Assembly: GCA_030267565.1 (NCBI GenBank)
Contig: BRXU01000002.1
Coordinates: 3,285,501 to 3,349,500 of the forward strand
Length of the DNA stretch: 64,000 nucleotides
Direction: 5' to 3'
From: Pleodorina starrii
Lineage: Eukaryota > Chlorophyta > Chlorophyceae > Chlamydomonadales > Volvocaceae
The notes under the pieces were generated by a model. That model was given only the letters and a program-made list of their open reading frames with translations, was not told the DNA's origin and did not search any database. Within the stretch, counting starts at the first letter, position 1. Every line of letters begins with the position of its first letter. The translations under genes and the position numbers were made by a program. Positions 9,901-20,063 of the stretch are shown piece after piece.

Positions 9901-12900
9901 CAAGCTCTGAACTTGGACTTGAGCTTGAAGGAAACTGGTCGAAGCCAGAAGGCGGCAGAAGCCAGAAGACGACCCTTATCACCACCACCACCACCGCCAT
10001 CACCACCATCACCACCTCGACCACCCATCGCGTGGGTGCCTTGTGGTGTTGGCGGAACTATCTACTCGCGCCTTCTTCCTCCACGCCTCCCGCACGTCTC
10101 CTATCCACATGCCACATCTCCCAAGTCTGCGTCCTACGCTGTGTTGCGGTGCTGTCCTGCACGCCTGCACCGCTGCACCGCTGCATCTTCCTGTTCCTCT
10201 GCTGCAGGTAAGCGCGCTGCTTCAGGCGGCCTTCAGCGAGGGCGCCTCGCTGTACAAGACCGCCATGACCACCAAGCAGGCATTCGTGCTGCTCAGCGCG
10301 GTGCCCGACAACGTGAGTCGATACCGATATGACGACGCACGAGTGGGAGTCGGTGGGCGCACCCTCGCGGAACCGCGTGCGTGCGTGCGGGTGGGCGGGT
10401 GAATGGAAACTCGTGTGGGAGTGCCGGAGTGCCGACCCACCCCCGGCTCACCCGTGTTGCGGGCTGGACGTCCCACGGCTTGTCTCTCGCACTCGCTCCC
10501 ACGTCTCGCCGCCCAGCAGTGACACGGGTCACGAAACGGACGTCCAGAGGGACCCACCGCTGCCCACCTCGCCGCCCATCGCCCACCTCGCCACAACGTC
10601 GGTTTCTGTGCTCCGCTTCGGTTCGGTTCTCCTTTCTTGACCCTAAGGTGTCCGTGCCCCCAAACGACCCACGGGTCAGTGAACAAAACCCCTCTCCCCT
10701 GCACTCCCAACGCCACAACTCCCCACCCTCCAATCCCCTCCCCTTCCCGGCCCTCCTCCCGCGCCACCTCCCGCCCCTCCCCTCCCTCCCTGCTTCCCTA
10801 CCGTTCACGGGCTCCGGCCTATACTTTGATGACCCCCCCTTCAGACCCGGCTGTGGTACTACTCCTGGGAGCTGCCCATCTTTGCGGTGATGGGCGTCCT
10901 GGGGGGCCTGCTGGGGGCGGCAATGGTGGCGCTCAACAACGCAGTCACCCGGCTGCGCCGCCGCTTCGTGCCGCCCACAGCGCCCGCGCGGCGCGTGGCT
11001 GAGGTTATCTCTCTCGCGGTCCTGACAGCCACCGCCTGGTTCCTGGCCTCCTACTTGTCCCCCTGCGGCTCCTACCCGCCCAAGTACATGCTGATTGACA
11101 ACCAGGGCAACGAGACGGGACTGGGCAACCCGGCGGTGCTGTACGGCGGGTATTACCCGCAGGTGGGGCTGGGCTGGGCGCGGGATGTGGAGTAAGGGTA
11201 CGGTGTGTGTGGTGTGCTGTACGGCGCAGCGCCGGCTCCCGGCCCTGTTGTGCCCTGCCCGTCTGCCTCAATATGGTCCTCAACGGAGCGCTGGCGTTGC
11301 TCCCAACTGCATGCGATTTGGCTGGCGGTCTGACTGTAGTTGGCTGGCCCCCGTTGCTGAGCCATTGGGAGTGGCCCGCTGCGTCCCGGTCCTCGAATAA
11401 ACCCTCCACCCGCCCCGCCTCACCCCGCCCCGCCTGGCCCCGCCACGTGTCGCGTCGCTGGCGGCTCACAGCTTTGGTGCCCCAACGGCACGTACAACGA
11501 GTACGGCACGCTGTTCTTCATGCCCCAGAGCACAACCATCACCATGCTATTTCAGTACCAGGTAGGGGGGTTGAGGTGAGGGGTTGGGGTTGGGGTGCCT
11601 GCGATTTGGCGGGTTAGGAAGCGGGAAGCGCGGTATAGTTCGGTTGAAGCCTCTCGATGTCTCCCTCGGGGCTGCACTCCGGGCTCTGATGTTGGGAGTG
11701 TTCTCAATCCACGTCAGTGCCCTCCCCCCCCTCGGCCCCCCGGCCCCTCCGCAGCTGCCCAGCGGCGCTTCCTTCATCTACAACATCGGAGCCATGGCTG
11801 CCCTGTTCACCGTGGGTACGTACCGCACGTGGGCGTTGGTATACATGGTTGGTAATCGTGGCCGTAGCCGCAGTCGGTGGCAGGTGCGGGTAAGTGGGCA
11901 GCTAGGCGCCCGCAGTTAGCGAGCCAACCCACCCCCATAAGCCTGCGTCACCTCCAACTCCGCCGCATCGCTGCGGTTTCATCAACGTACCTCATCAGGG
12001 TTGGGTTGGACCGGACCCAGTCGATTCAGGATCGGGCCGATCGGGCAGCGGTGCGGGCCCCTGGTTCTGAGCCAGTGTGGCAAGCACATGCCTTCAACAT
12101 TCCAACAGTCCAACAGTCCAACAGACCAGGGCTATCCTTCGACTTCCTGCTGGTGCCGGGGGAAAGTGGTGTGTTACCTGGGAAGAAGCGGCGTGTGCGC
12201 CTCGGCCTCCTCACCGCCTCGTCACCGCCCGCCCCACCACGCCCACCAGCCCGCCCGCGCACGTCGCCCCTCCCCACCAGGCTGGTTGTTCATGAGCGTC
12301 ACCTTCGGTATCGGCACCGTGACGGGTCTATTCGTGCCGTCGCTGCTGGTGGGCGGTGCGGGCGGGCGGCTGATGGGGCGGCTGGTGCGGGCAATCATGC
12401 TGCACCTGGGCTACCAGAATGACAACGGCACCGGCGTTATCAACATATGTGGGTCTGGGGGTCTTTAGGGTTTTTTGGGGTTTTCCGCCCCATCCCCCGC
12501 CTCATTCTACCGCCATCCATGCACACGGTACCTGCGCGCGCATCGTATCGTATTCCCACGCCCACGTCCACGTCTCTGCCCTTCGATCCTGATCTGCCTG
12601 CCTGAATGTCTGTGTCGGCATGTTGTCTGGCGGGTATCGCCTACTCCTCCGCGGGGGCCTTCCGTCCGGTAATCTGCCCGGCGTCGCTCCCCCCCGCCCC
12701 CTCCCCCTTCCCTCCCCTTCCCTGCCCGCCCGGCAGGTTTGAGCGCGTACGCCATCGTGGGCGCGGGTGCGCTGATGGGCGGCGTGAGTCGCATGCTGCT
12801 GTGCAACACGGTGTTGGTGATGGAGACGGCGGCCGCCAACATCCTCATCATGCCGCTCATCGTCACCACTTTCATCGCAAAGGTAAGGAAGGGGCGGGGG

Positions 12901-15900
12901 GCAGGGAAGGGCGGGGCAGGGAAGGGGGGGGGGCAGGGAAGGGGGGGGGGGCAGGGAAGGGGGGGGGCAGGGAAGGGGGGGGCAGGGAAGGGGGGGGGGC
13001 AGGGAAGGGGGGGGGCCGGGAAGGGGGGGGCAGGGAAGGGGGGGGCAGGGACGGGAGGGGCAGGGAAGGGAGGGGGGCAGGGAAGGGAGGGGGGCAGGGA
13101 AGGGGGGGGGCAGGGAAGGGGGGGTGGGCAGGGAAAGGCAGGGAGCGAGAGGACGGGGGGCTGCCGGTCTTTGGGGGCGGTCTGGTGGTGTCCGGTGAGG
13201 ATGAGGGGGGGTTATCCACGTATAGGCCGGAGCTGGGGGGGGGCTTCAGCAGCGGAGCCTGGAGCCAGTCCAGTCCAGTCCAGTCCGGGGCAGCACGTGT
13301 GCAAGTCGCTCGGTCGGTGGGGGGCTGCCGGGGGGAATCGCGCCATTATTGTTTTAGCTTCTTGGCGAAGGTAAAGAGTGCCTTACCGTATCTCCATTAA
13401 ATCTTTCTCCAAATGCATCAGAAACGGTACACCGTAACTAAAGCCCAACACCCCGCCTACCACAGCTTTCTCATTCGTCTGTTCTCCTGTACTCCCACCA
13501 ACCAACCCCCCTCAACGCGCGGAGCACTGACCCGGCGCTCGCTCTCCCCGCCACCACCCCCCACACCCCCACCCACACAGGCGGTTGCCGACCTGCTGAC
13601 CCCGGTGGGCATCTTCGATGTGGCCATCCAGCGGGCTGGCTACCCCTACCTGGCTGCCGAGCCCCCCGAGCTGACCGACATCAAGATGCAGCACGCACTG
13701 ACGGCGGGTGACGTCATGAGCGCCAATCTGGCCACACTGCCGGCGAGGCTGCCGGTCAGCCAGCTGGTGGAGGCGCTGAGGAGGTGGGCGGGGGGGGGGG
13801 TGGCGGGGGCAAGGGGGGTGGGAGGGGGGTTGATGAAGGTTGGTTAGCGCAGCGGAGGGACGGAGACGGGGCACTGGGGGTCGGGAAGCCCTTCATGAAG
13901 GGCTTCATGAAGTGAAGCCCTTGATGACCTTCACTGGGTCATGAAGGGCTTCTGACCCGGGCCGCAGTTTCGGGTGAAGCTGTTTGTGCGGGTGTGGGTG
14001 TTACCGTGTATGTATGTCAATGCATGGGCTGTGGCGCAGCACCAAGCCACCGACGCGCATCGTCTGTTGCGATGGGTGAAAATGCTTCACCGCCGCCCCC
14101 CAGCCCCCATTGACCGCTGGTCGCTGCTTCCTTGCTGTTCCCGTCCGCGCGAACGAGCGAGCCCGCAGGTACCCCAACTTCTCCACCTTCCCGCTGACGG
14201 AGCCCCCAGCTGCTGCTGCTGCTCCTGCTGTGGCCGCGGCTGCTGCGGCCGCTTTTCCAGAAGCCACCGCCAATCCCAACACCTGCTGTGGCGCATCCAG
14301 CTCGTCCGATTCCGGTACGAACACCGACGGCGAGACTGACGGTACTGGAGGCCCCCTCAGAGGCGCGGCCACCACCACCACCAACAACACCAACAACACC
14401 AACAACACCAACACCACGGGAGCATCGGCCAACCCCGCCAATGACGGTGCTGTACGCAGCGCCGCCGACAACGCCGTCGGCGGCGCCTCGTCCGCTGCGT
14501 CGATGTCCCTGCAGCGCCCGCCGCTTCCTCTCCCACCCGCTTCCCCCGTGGGATGCGACCCGCAACATCCCCGCGGCGCCAACGGCGGCTACAGCCACGT
14601 GACGTCGACAGCAGCCACGCCGGCGGCCACCCCACGGGCGGCAACAACCCGGGCGGCGTCTCCCGCACCTTGCTGCGACAGAGAGGAGGGCGCGTTGGCA
14701 GCGGCAGCGGCACCGCCGCCGCCACCGCTGCCGCCGACTGCACCGCCGCCGGCGTCGGCGGCGCGGCGGCGCTCCTGGCGCAACGCCCTCCACCCGCCGC
14801 CCCACCTGCAGCAGCCCACCCCGGGCAGCGGGGCGTCCTTCCTGTCCGCCTTCGCGGGCGGCATCATGGCCGCGGCGGTGTCTGCGGTGCCCGCGGTGCT
14901 TCCCGCGGAGGTGCTGCGGGTGGTGGGCTGGGCGGCGGGAGGTCGAACAGGGGGCCAGCACGTGCGAGGCGGGGGTGCGGGCGAGGGCGCGGGTGCGGTC
15001 CGGCTGGGGTCGATATCTGCGCCGCTGCCGCTGGCGCCACCGGCGGAGGCGCTGCCAGGGGGGGCGGAGCCGCCACCGGGGGCTGCTGACGGCCGAGGCG
15101 CCGCGGCAGCGGCGGCGGAGGTCCCGCTGTTCCCGCCAGCGGCGGCGGAGCCGCCGCAGGCCGCCGCCGCCGCCGCCGGCGTCGGCGTCGGCGTCGGCGG
15201 CGTCCTCATCGGCACCATCAGCCGCAGTGTGCTGCTGAAGCTTCTGGAGATGCAGCTGGAGATCAGCACGCGGCCCGGCCTGTCAGCCTTCTCAGTCACC
15301 GGCACTGCCGCCGGCAAGGGCGCATCCGCCGCCGCCGCCGCCGACACGGTGGCTGAGCCGCAGTGGCTGAGCCGCCGCCGCGCCGCCATGAGTCGGCAGC
15401 GCGCCGCCCGGCTGATGGACGCGCTGGACAACTACCCGGCCAAGGCGCCCTCGGATCGGGAGGGGGAGGAGCTGCTGTTCGGGCGGCTGGGCCCGGGGGA
15501 GCTGGCCAGGTTTCTGGACCTGCGCCACTACATGCAGGTGGGGAGGAAGGCTTTGGAACTCTGTATGGGGATTAGGAGACAAGGAGGAGACGGGGTTTTT
15601 GTATCTTTCTAATCGTGGCTGACTGCGGAGGGGTGTGGGGTCTTCTGTGATTCTGCCACTTCACTTCCCTACGTCCCTACGGTGGCCTGGATTCACATGC
15701 GCCGCCCTTCTCTGGCCCCGAAGTGCAAAACGTGCCCGCCCCTGTCCGCCCGCTCCTCTCCTCGCAGCGTGTGCCGTACATCGTCCCCGCGACGGCCTCC
15801 CTGGCGCGCACCTACCGCCTGTTCCGCGGCCTGGGTTTGCACCACATCTTCGTCACCGCCCCCAACATCCCCATCATCGGCCTCATCACGCGCACCGACA

Positions 15901-17694
15901 TCGCGCCGCCGGCCGCCTACAAGGCCGCCTACAGACTGGCGCAGCGGGAGCAGGCGCAGCTGCAGGAGATCATGAAGCCGCCGCCGCCACCGCCGGGGGA
16001 CGGTGCCCCAGGGGAGGCAGTCAGTGCGGCGGACCCGGGCGGCGGCGGACGCCGGTCAGGGTCTCCAGCCCGAGCAGCCCGCGGTTTATCGGGCGTCTTT
16101 TGAGGGCGGCGTGCAGGTCTTCGATCAGCCACCGCCGCAACAGGAGGAGCAGCGGCCGTGGCCCGTAGAGCCGTCGCCGTGCCGGCCGCAGCAGTCGCAG
16201 CAGCAGCGCCAGTCCCGGCGCTGGAGCCTTGGAGGCGGCGCCGGCGAGGCGGCGGAGGGCGAGCGCGTGCGGCCGTCGCCCCGCCGGGACTCGTTGGGGC
16301 CGCTGCTGCCGCTCCCGCCGCGCCCGCGGCCGTCCGGCGACGGCCGCAGCTCCGCCCCCTCGATGTCCGCTGGCCCCGCACTGGCGGTCCAGCAGGCGCG
16401 AGCGGAGACGCAGGAGCAGGCAGCGCAAGGCGATGCCGCCGCTGCCGCCGCAGGCGCCGCCGCCAGGCGCACCTCCCTGGAGCAGCATGTACGGCACCTG
16501 CGCCTGCGGGTGACGTCCAGTCGGCGTGAGACGGACGGCGGGGACGGGTGGCCCATCGGTGGTGGCTGGGGCGGCGGTGGGGCCACGTCACCTTCTGTGG
16601 GAGGAGAACAACACGAGGCGGGCGGCGGCGACGACGGCGACCGCGCGTCGCCGGCGTCGTACCATGGGAGCGAGGCGGAGGGCGGAATGGGCGGCCGCCA
16701 GGGCCTGCGGCGGCGCATCCGCAGTCGGCAGCAGCAGCGAGGCAGCATGAACGGGAGGGCCGAGGCGGCGGCAGCGGCGGCGCCTCAGCTCCACGGCGGC
16801 GCGGCCGTGGCCTGGCCCGTCGCGACGCCTTTCAGCGCTCTGGTGTACGGCACCGGCGGCGGCGGTGGCGGCGGCGGTGGTGTGCCGCGCAGGGCAACGA
16901 CCCCGGCGGCCTTGGGCACGGAGGCCGCGTTGTTGCCGACGCCGACGCCGACGCCGACTCCGGGTGCTTTGCAGCCGCTGCTGACTGAGACCGAATCGGC
17001 GAGGTGGGTGGCGGCGGGAGGAGGCCGCGCCATCAGCAGGGGACCCAGCAACATGGCGGCTGCTGTCGGCGGCGGCGACGGCGGCAGCGCGGATGTTGAG
17101 GCCCCGGCTCCGCATCACACCTCCGAGGAGCCGCTCCCTCCCACACCCCATGTTGGCGGCCCGCACGGCGGTGACGCCACGCCGCGGCGGCGCATCGGCT
17201 CGGCGCTGTCGGTTGTCGTCAAGAACCTGGTCAAGACGGCCGCGGTGCTGCGTCCCGGTGACTCAGAAGCGGCGGGGGCCCAAGAAGAGGCCCCGGCCGC
17301 GTCGCCGCGGAGCACCGCCGCCGCTGCCGCCGCCGCCGCCACTGCCGCCGCTGCGGGTCTGATGGACCCCAGCCTACAGGGAGCGGAGCTGCCGCCGCAG
17401 GCGTCGCTGTTGCCGCCGGTAGTGCCGCTGCCAGCGCCGCCGGTGGAGGCGCTTATCGCTGCGACGTTCCTGCCGCCGCCGCCGCCGTCGGAGCCGCCGA
17501 CAGCGCCGCATCTTCCACCGGTGGGGCCGGAGCAAGACGGCGCTCTGCACGCGGCGCTGGAGCTGCTGGGTGCAGCTGGTGCTGTTTGCGGCGTTGGTGG
17601 TGGTGGCGGTGGTGGCGTTGGCGTTGGCAGTGGTGGTGGTGGGATTGGCGGCGATGGTGGCAGCTGGCGGCGGCAGGATTCGGAGCCGGTGTAG
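6978..17694 (+). CDS. CLC-family chloride channel/transporter with split CBS1
   Basis: Exons: 6978-7208, 7754-7870, 8183-8446, 8802-9027, 9309-9364, 9775-9840, 10208-10312, 10845-11162, 11472-11561, 11755-11815, 12281-12448, 12737-12882, 13581-13783, 14169-15537, 15768-16103; all phases agree (1251 aa to the stop at 16103). CLC signatures: GSGIPEIRCYLNG (177-), GKEGPFTHVG (gating Glu 221), ASAFAAPIGGILFSVEQ (282-298), GLFVPSLLVGGAGGR and SAYAIVGAGALMGGV. Ser in GSGIP predicts chloride rather than nitrate. The residue at the usual proton-glutamate site is Gln298, and the central Tyr is Phe628. CBS1 (from about 655) is interrupted by some 330 low-complexity residues (about 695-1022); CBS2 starts at about 1141. 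After CBS2 an open frame shifted by one base runs to 17694, just before a TGTAA, so the true C terminus is probably there and I extend the gene to it. Confidence 0.85.
12883..13145 (+). repeat. G-rich minisatellite in CLC intron
   Basis: Right after the donor of exon 12 the intron consists of some 15-18 imperfect copies of a 14-16 base unit, GGGGGGGCAGGGAAG with variable G-run length. The transcript-sense strand is almost pure G/A and has many G-runs of four or more, so G-quadruplex formation in DNA or pre-mRNA is plausible. The repeat explains long open frames in all phases here; these are not coding. Confidence 0.9.
13885..13906. repeat. 22-bp perfect palindrome in CLC intron
   Basis: GAAGCCCTTC and its mirror complement flank a central AT to make a perfect 22-bp palindrome in the intron between exons 13 and 14. 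The words TGAAGCCCTTGATGACC and GGGTCATGAAGGGCTTC follow within 50 bases, forming a second, nested inverted repeat (about 13913-13952). Confidence 0.85.
16003..17694 (+). other. Frame-shifted C-terminal ORF of the CLC gene
   Basis: An open frame of 563 codons, offset by one base from exon 15 of the CLC model, overlaps its last 100 bases and continues 1.6 kb. The text near its start (VYRASFEGGVQVFDQPPPQQ) looks more protein-like than the competing frame, which stops at 16103. It ends 102 bp before a TGTAA at 17796-17800, as expected for a true stop codon. Either a small intron of length 3n+1 between about 15990 and 16100 or a one-base error joins it to exon 15. Most of it is Ala/Gly/Pro/Arg low complexity with poly-Gly and poly-Pro runs, so it would be a disordered cytosolic tail. 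High GC keeps other frames open too, which limits confidence. Confidence 0.5.
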
Positions 17695-17795
17695 GGCGGC
17701 GCGGGTGGCTCTGTGAGAGAGACCGAGGTGGAGGAGCGGACTCGGTGGCAACGAATGGATGCGTGGACTTATGGCGGTTGTGGGTATTTGCGCTA

Positions 17796-17800
17796 TGTAA
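17796..17800 (+). terminator. TGTAA poly(A) signal, CLC gene
   Basis: TGTAA, the usual volvocine polyadenylation word, lies 102 bp past the stop of the shifted C-terminal frame and 1.7 kb past the earlier stop. Its position supports the longer protein. Confidence 0.6.
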
Positions 17801-18890
17801 GGGCGATATACGGATTTATATGGGGCGTGGGCAACACGCTTAGTCGCTGAAAGCTGCTCAGGACGTCACAGTGCGCCAAGCTAAATACTTTATTGTCGAG
17901 TGAATGGCCTTGGAAGGCGGTGAAGCGCGAACCAGCGTTCACAAAACCACTTCCCCACGCTCTTCCAGCAGCAACAGGGCCCAGCGTTGCACCGTGCTGC
18001 GGGGGATGCACGGGGCCGTGCGGGGGGCAGCCTTTCCTTCGGGTCAAGCTGAGTGTGTACGTGTGTGCCTGTGCGTATTCGCACTTGCCGAGCCGTTTCC
18101 TGACCCGCGCAGCTGCTGGAAGCAGAGTCATTGATTGCGCGGAAGTGAGGGACTTCAAAGAAAGCAACCTTTTATCTATGAGCGTTATTTCCTGATGTAC
18201 GGCATGTGCGCTGTGGAACATGTGCGCGTCGTGTGCCATTGGGGAGGAACTGCACATTGTGTTTGGGGATGTCCGTGGAATCCCCCAATAATCCGGTGCT
18301 GAAGTCCCCTTGGCGGCGCTGCGAAAGGCCGCGGAAGGCGCCGGGGGCCTGCTGCGCGTGCAGAAGTGCGTGGCGAGCATCTCCTCTGGCAGCGCCCTCC
18401 GCGCTCGCAAGGACGAACCGCGAGAAGCGAGACACGCAGCGCACTACTGCGGGCAGTACGTCTCATCTATTAGCGCCATAACCGTTCCAGGGCGAAGTGC
18501 AGGTCTGTCAGGTGGCAGCAGCGGTGGCAGCAGCAGTGGTAGCGGAGGCCGTAGCAGGAGTCGTAGCAGCGGCCGTAGCAGGAGCCAGCGGGGCGTCGCC
18601 GTTGTAGCTTGGGCAACAGCTTCGGCCGAGGCCCGTGGGGTTGGGAGGGGGTCAGCGCATGGAAACTGAAGTAGTAACGAGAGGAAACACCGACGAGGAG
18701 TAGGAGAACTAATTGCTGACAATGATTACAGGTTCGTTATCAACGCCGGCCACTATCCCAGACTAAAATACTTGGGAGCATCGGGAGATGGTGTCTTGTT
18801 TTATCCGGGGGGCGCATGGTTGCTGCGGGCTTGGTTCCTGCCCCCGAGGAAGGTACACGGGTTCTTAACAGTTCTGATGGAACAGGGTTG

Positions 18891-19020
18891 TTGCCGGGTA
18901 GGGGCAGGGTTTGCCGGGTTGCCGGGTAGGGGCAGGGTTTGCCGGGTTGCCGGGTAGGGGCAGGGTTTGCCGGGTTGCCGGGTAGGGGCAGGGTTTGCAG
19001 GGTTGCCGGGTAGGGGCAGG
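18891..19020 (+). repeat. 28-bp tandem repeat, about 4.6 copies
   Basis: The unit begins TTGCCGGGTAGGGGCAGGG and ends TTTGCCGGG. Copies are contiguous and nearly identical (one has GCAGGG for GCCGGG), so this is a recent minisatellite and not a spacer-bearing CRISPR-like array. Confidence 0.9.
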
Positions 19021-19764
19021 GGAGTTCCAGAGGTGCAAAACGGAGCGGCGGGTTTGCCGGCGACTGACTTGGTTTATTGGGTCCGCGTGCTTCGGCTGTA
19101 ACAGGAAAACGTACCATGAGCCAAGAACCTTCTGTGTCTTCCCTGGAAACCATAGACTCTGGTGGCCTGTGAAGGAAGTAGTTGAAGCCTCGTGGGTCGA
19201 TGCTTCTCGGATGGAAGCCTGGAGCTCAGCTTTCCACTATCTCAGACGTACAACCCAGACGTCATTGGTGCCTGGAACGATCCTTTGCTCTCGACGATCG
19301 GCCCATCGCCTCACATGCTCTCTCCCCCCTGCCGCACGCACGCCGATAAGCTGGCAAGAAAATACACGCCGCGATGTGCATGATAAGCCAAATGCCGTAT
19401 CCCCCATCAAACTCTCGCGTAACTCTCTCTCAGGCGGTCACTGCGCCCGCTCCCACTGCTACATTCTCTCTAACAATCGATCCCGCATAAAATCTCGAAA
19501 GCCACGCGCTGTGCCGCTTGTTTCGCACCAAACACCACACGCAGTAGCTCTCAAAACATCAGCTTCCTGCCGCCGCCGGCGCTGCCACCCCATCACCTGT
19601 TTTGCAGTAGCAGTCGCGGCTGCGGAGGGCTCCTGACCTCTCGAAGAATGTAGAGCCAGCGGGCCAGCGGGCCGTGCAAAAAAGAAGAAACGACGATCAA
19701 AGTCAAAGGAAAGCGCAACCAGCGAGGCGAGACTGCACGAGCGCTCACCCCGTCAGGAAGAGGC

Positions 19765-19815
19765 GAACCCGAACCCTAACTCGAACCCTAACTCGAACCC
19801 GAACTCGAACCCGAG
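19765..19815 (+). repeat. Degenerate 12-bp repeat with CCCTAAC words
   Basis: Four imperfect copies of a unit like TCGAACCCTAAC lie in tandem. The CCCTAA core resembles plant-type telomere repeats, but units are 12 bp and mixed with CCCGAAC, so it is at best telomere-like interstitial DNA. Confidence 0.7.
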
Positions 19816-20063
19816 GGAAACCACACGGAAACTCTTGACCACAAGCGAATCGGCCGTCAGGCTCCACATTCAGCAACCACTGCTGACCCCCGCTGTGTCA
19901 AGATGCCTGGATGCGCCATGCACTGCACCTCCACACCAGCGCGCCGCCTCAGACAGGCCGCAGCGCAGTGCACTACCGCGCTGCGCAGCAACGCGACAGC
20001 ACTCCACCGCTACAGCGACCCTTCCGCCACCCCGCCCTCCCCGGCCTCCCGCTCCCGTAACCG

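Larger units (their letters stand above)
17801..20063. other. Intergenic, no gene recognised, repeat-bearing
   Basis: No exon with a recognisable protein family or consistent splice structure was found on either strand. It holds a Gly/Ser-codon-like repetitive patch (about 18500-18600), a 28-bp tandem repeat at 18891-19020 and a degenerate CCCTAAC-containing repeat at 19770-19815. A frame at 18310-18669 (+) is open, but its Ser/Gly/Arg composition follows the repeat. Confidence 0.45.

Noticed and set aside
12606..13400. Long Gly/Arg/Lys open frames across the CLC intron repeat
   Set aside because: They translate the G-rich minisatellite; flanking exons splice across it in phase.
14017..14961. 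314-codon open frame on the minus strand
   Set aside because: Antisense to the low-complexity CLC exon 14; open only because G/C at third positions removes stops. No family motif.
18310..18669. 119-codon plus frame with Ser/Gly/Arg repeats
   Set aside because: Composition follows a local GGC/AGC repeat; no domain, no splice partners, no nearby poly(A) word.
18891..19020. CRISPR-like repeat array
   Set aside because: Repeats are contiguous 28-bp units with no unique spacers; the genome is eukaryotic.
19765..19815. Interstitial telomere
   Set aside because: Units are 12 bp and mix CCCTAAC with CCCGAAC; too short and irregular for telomeric DNA.
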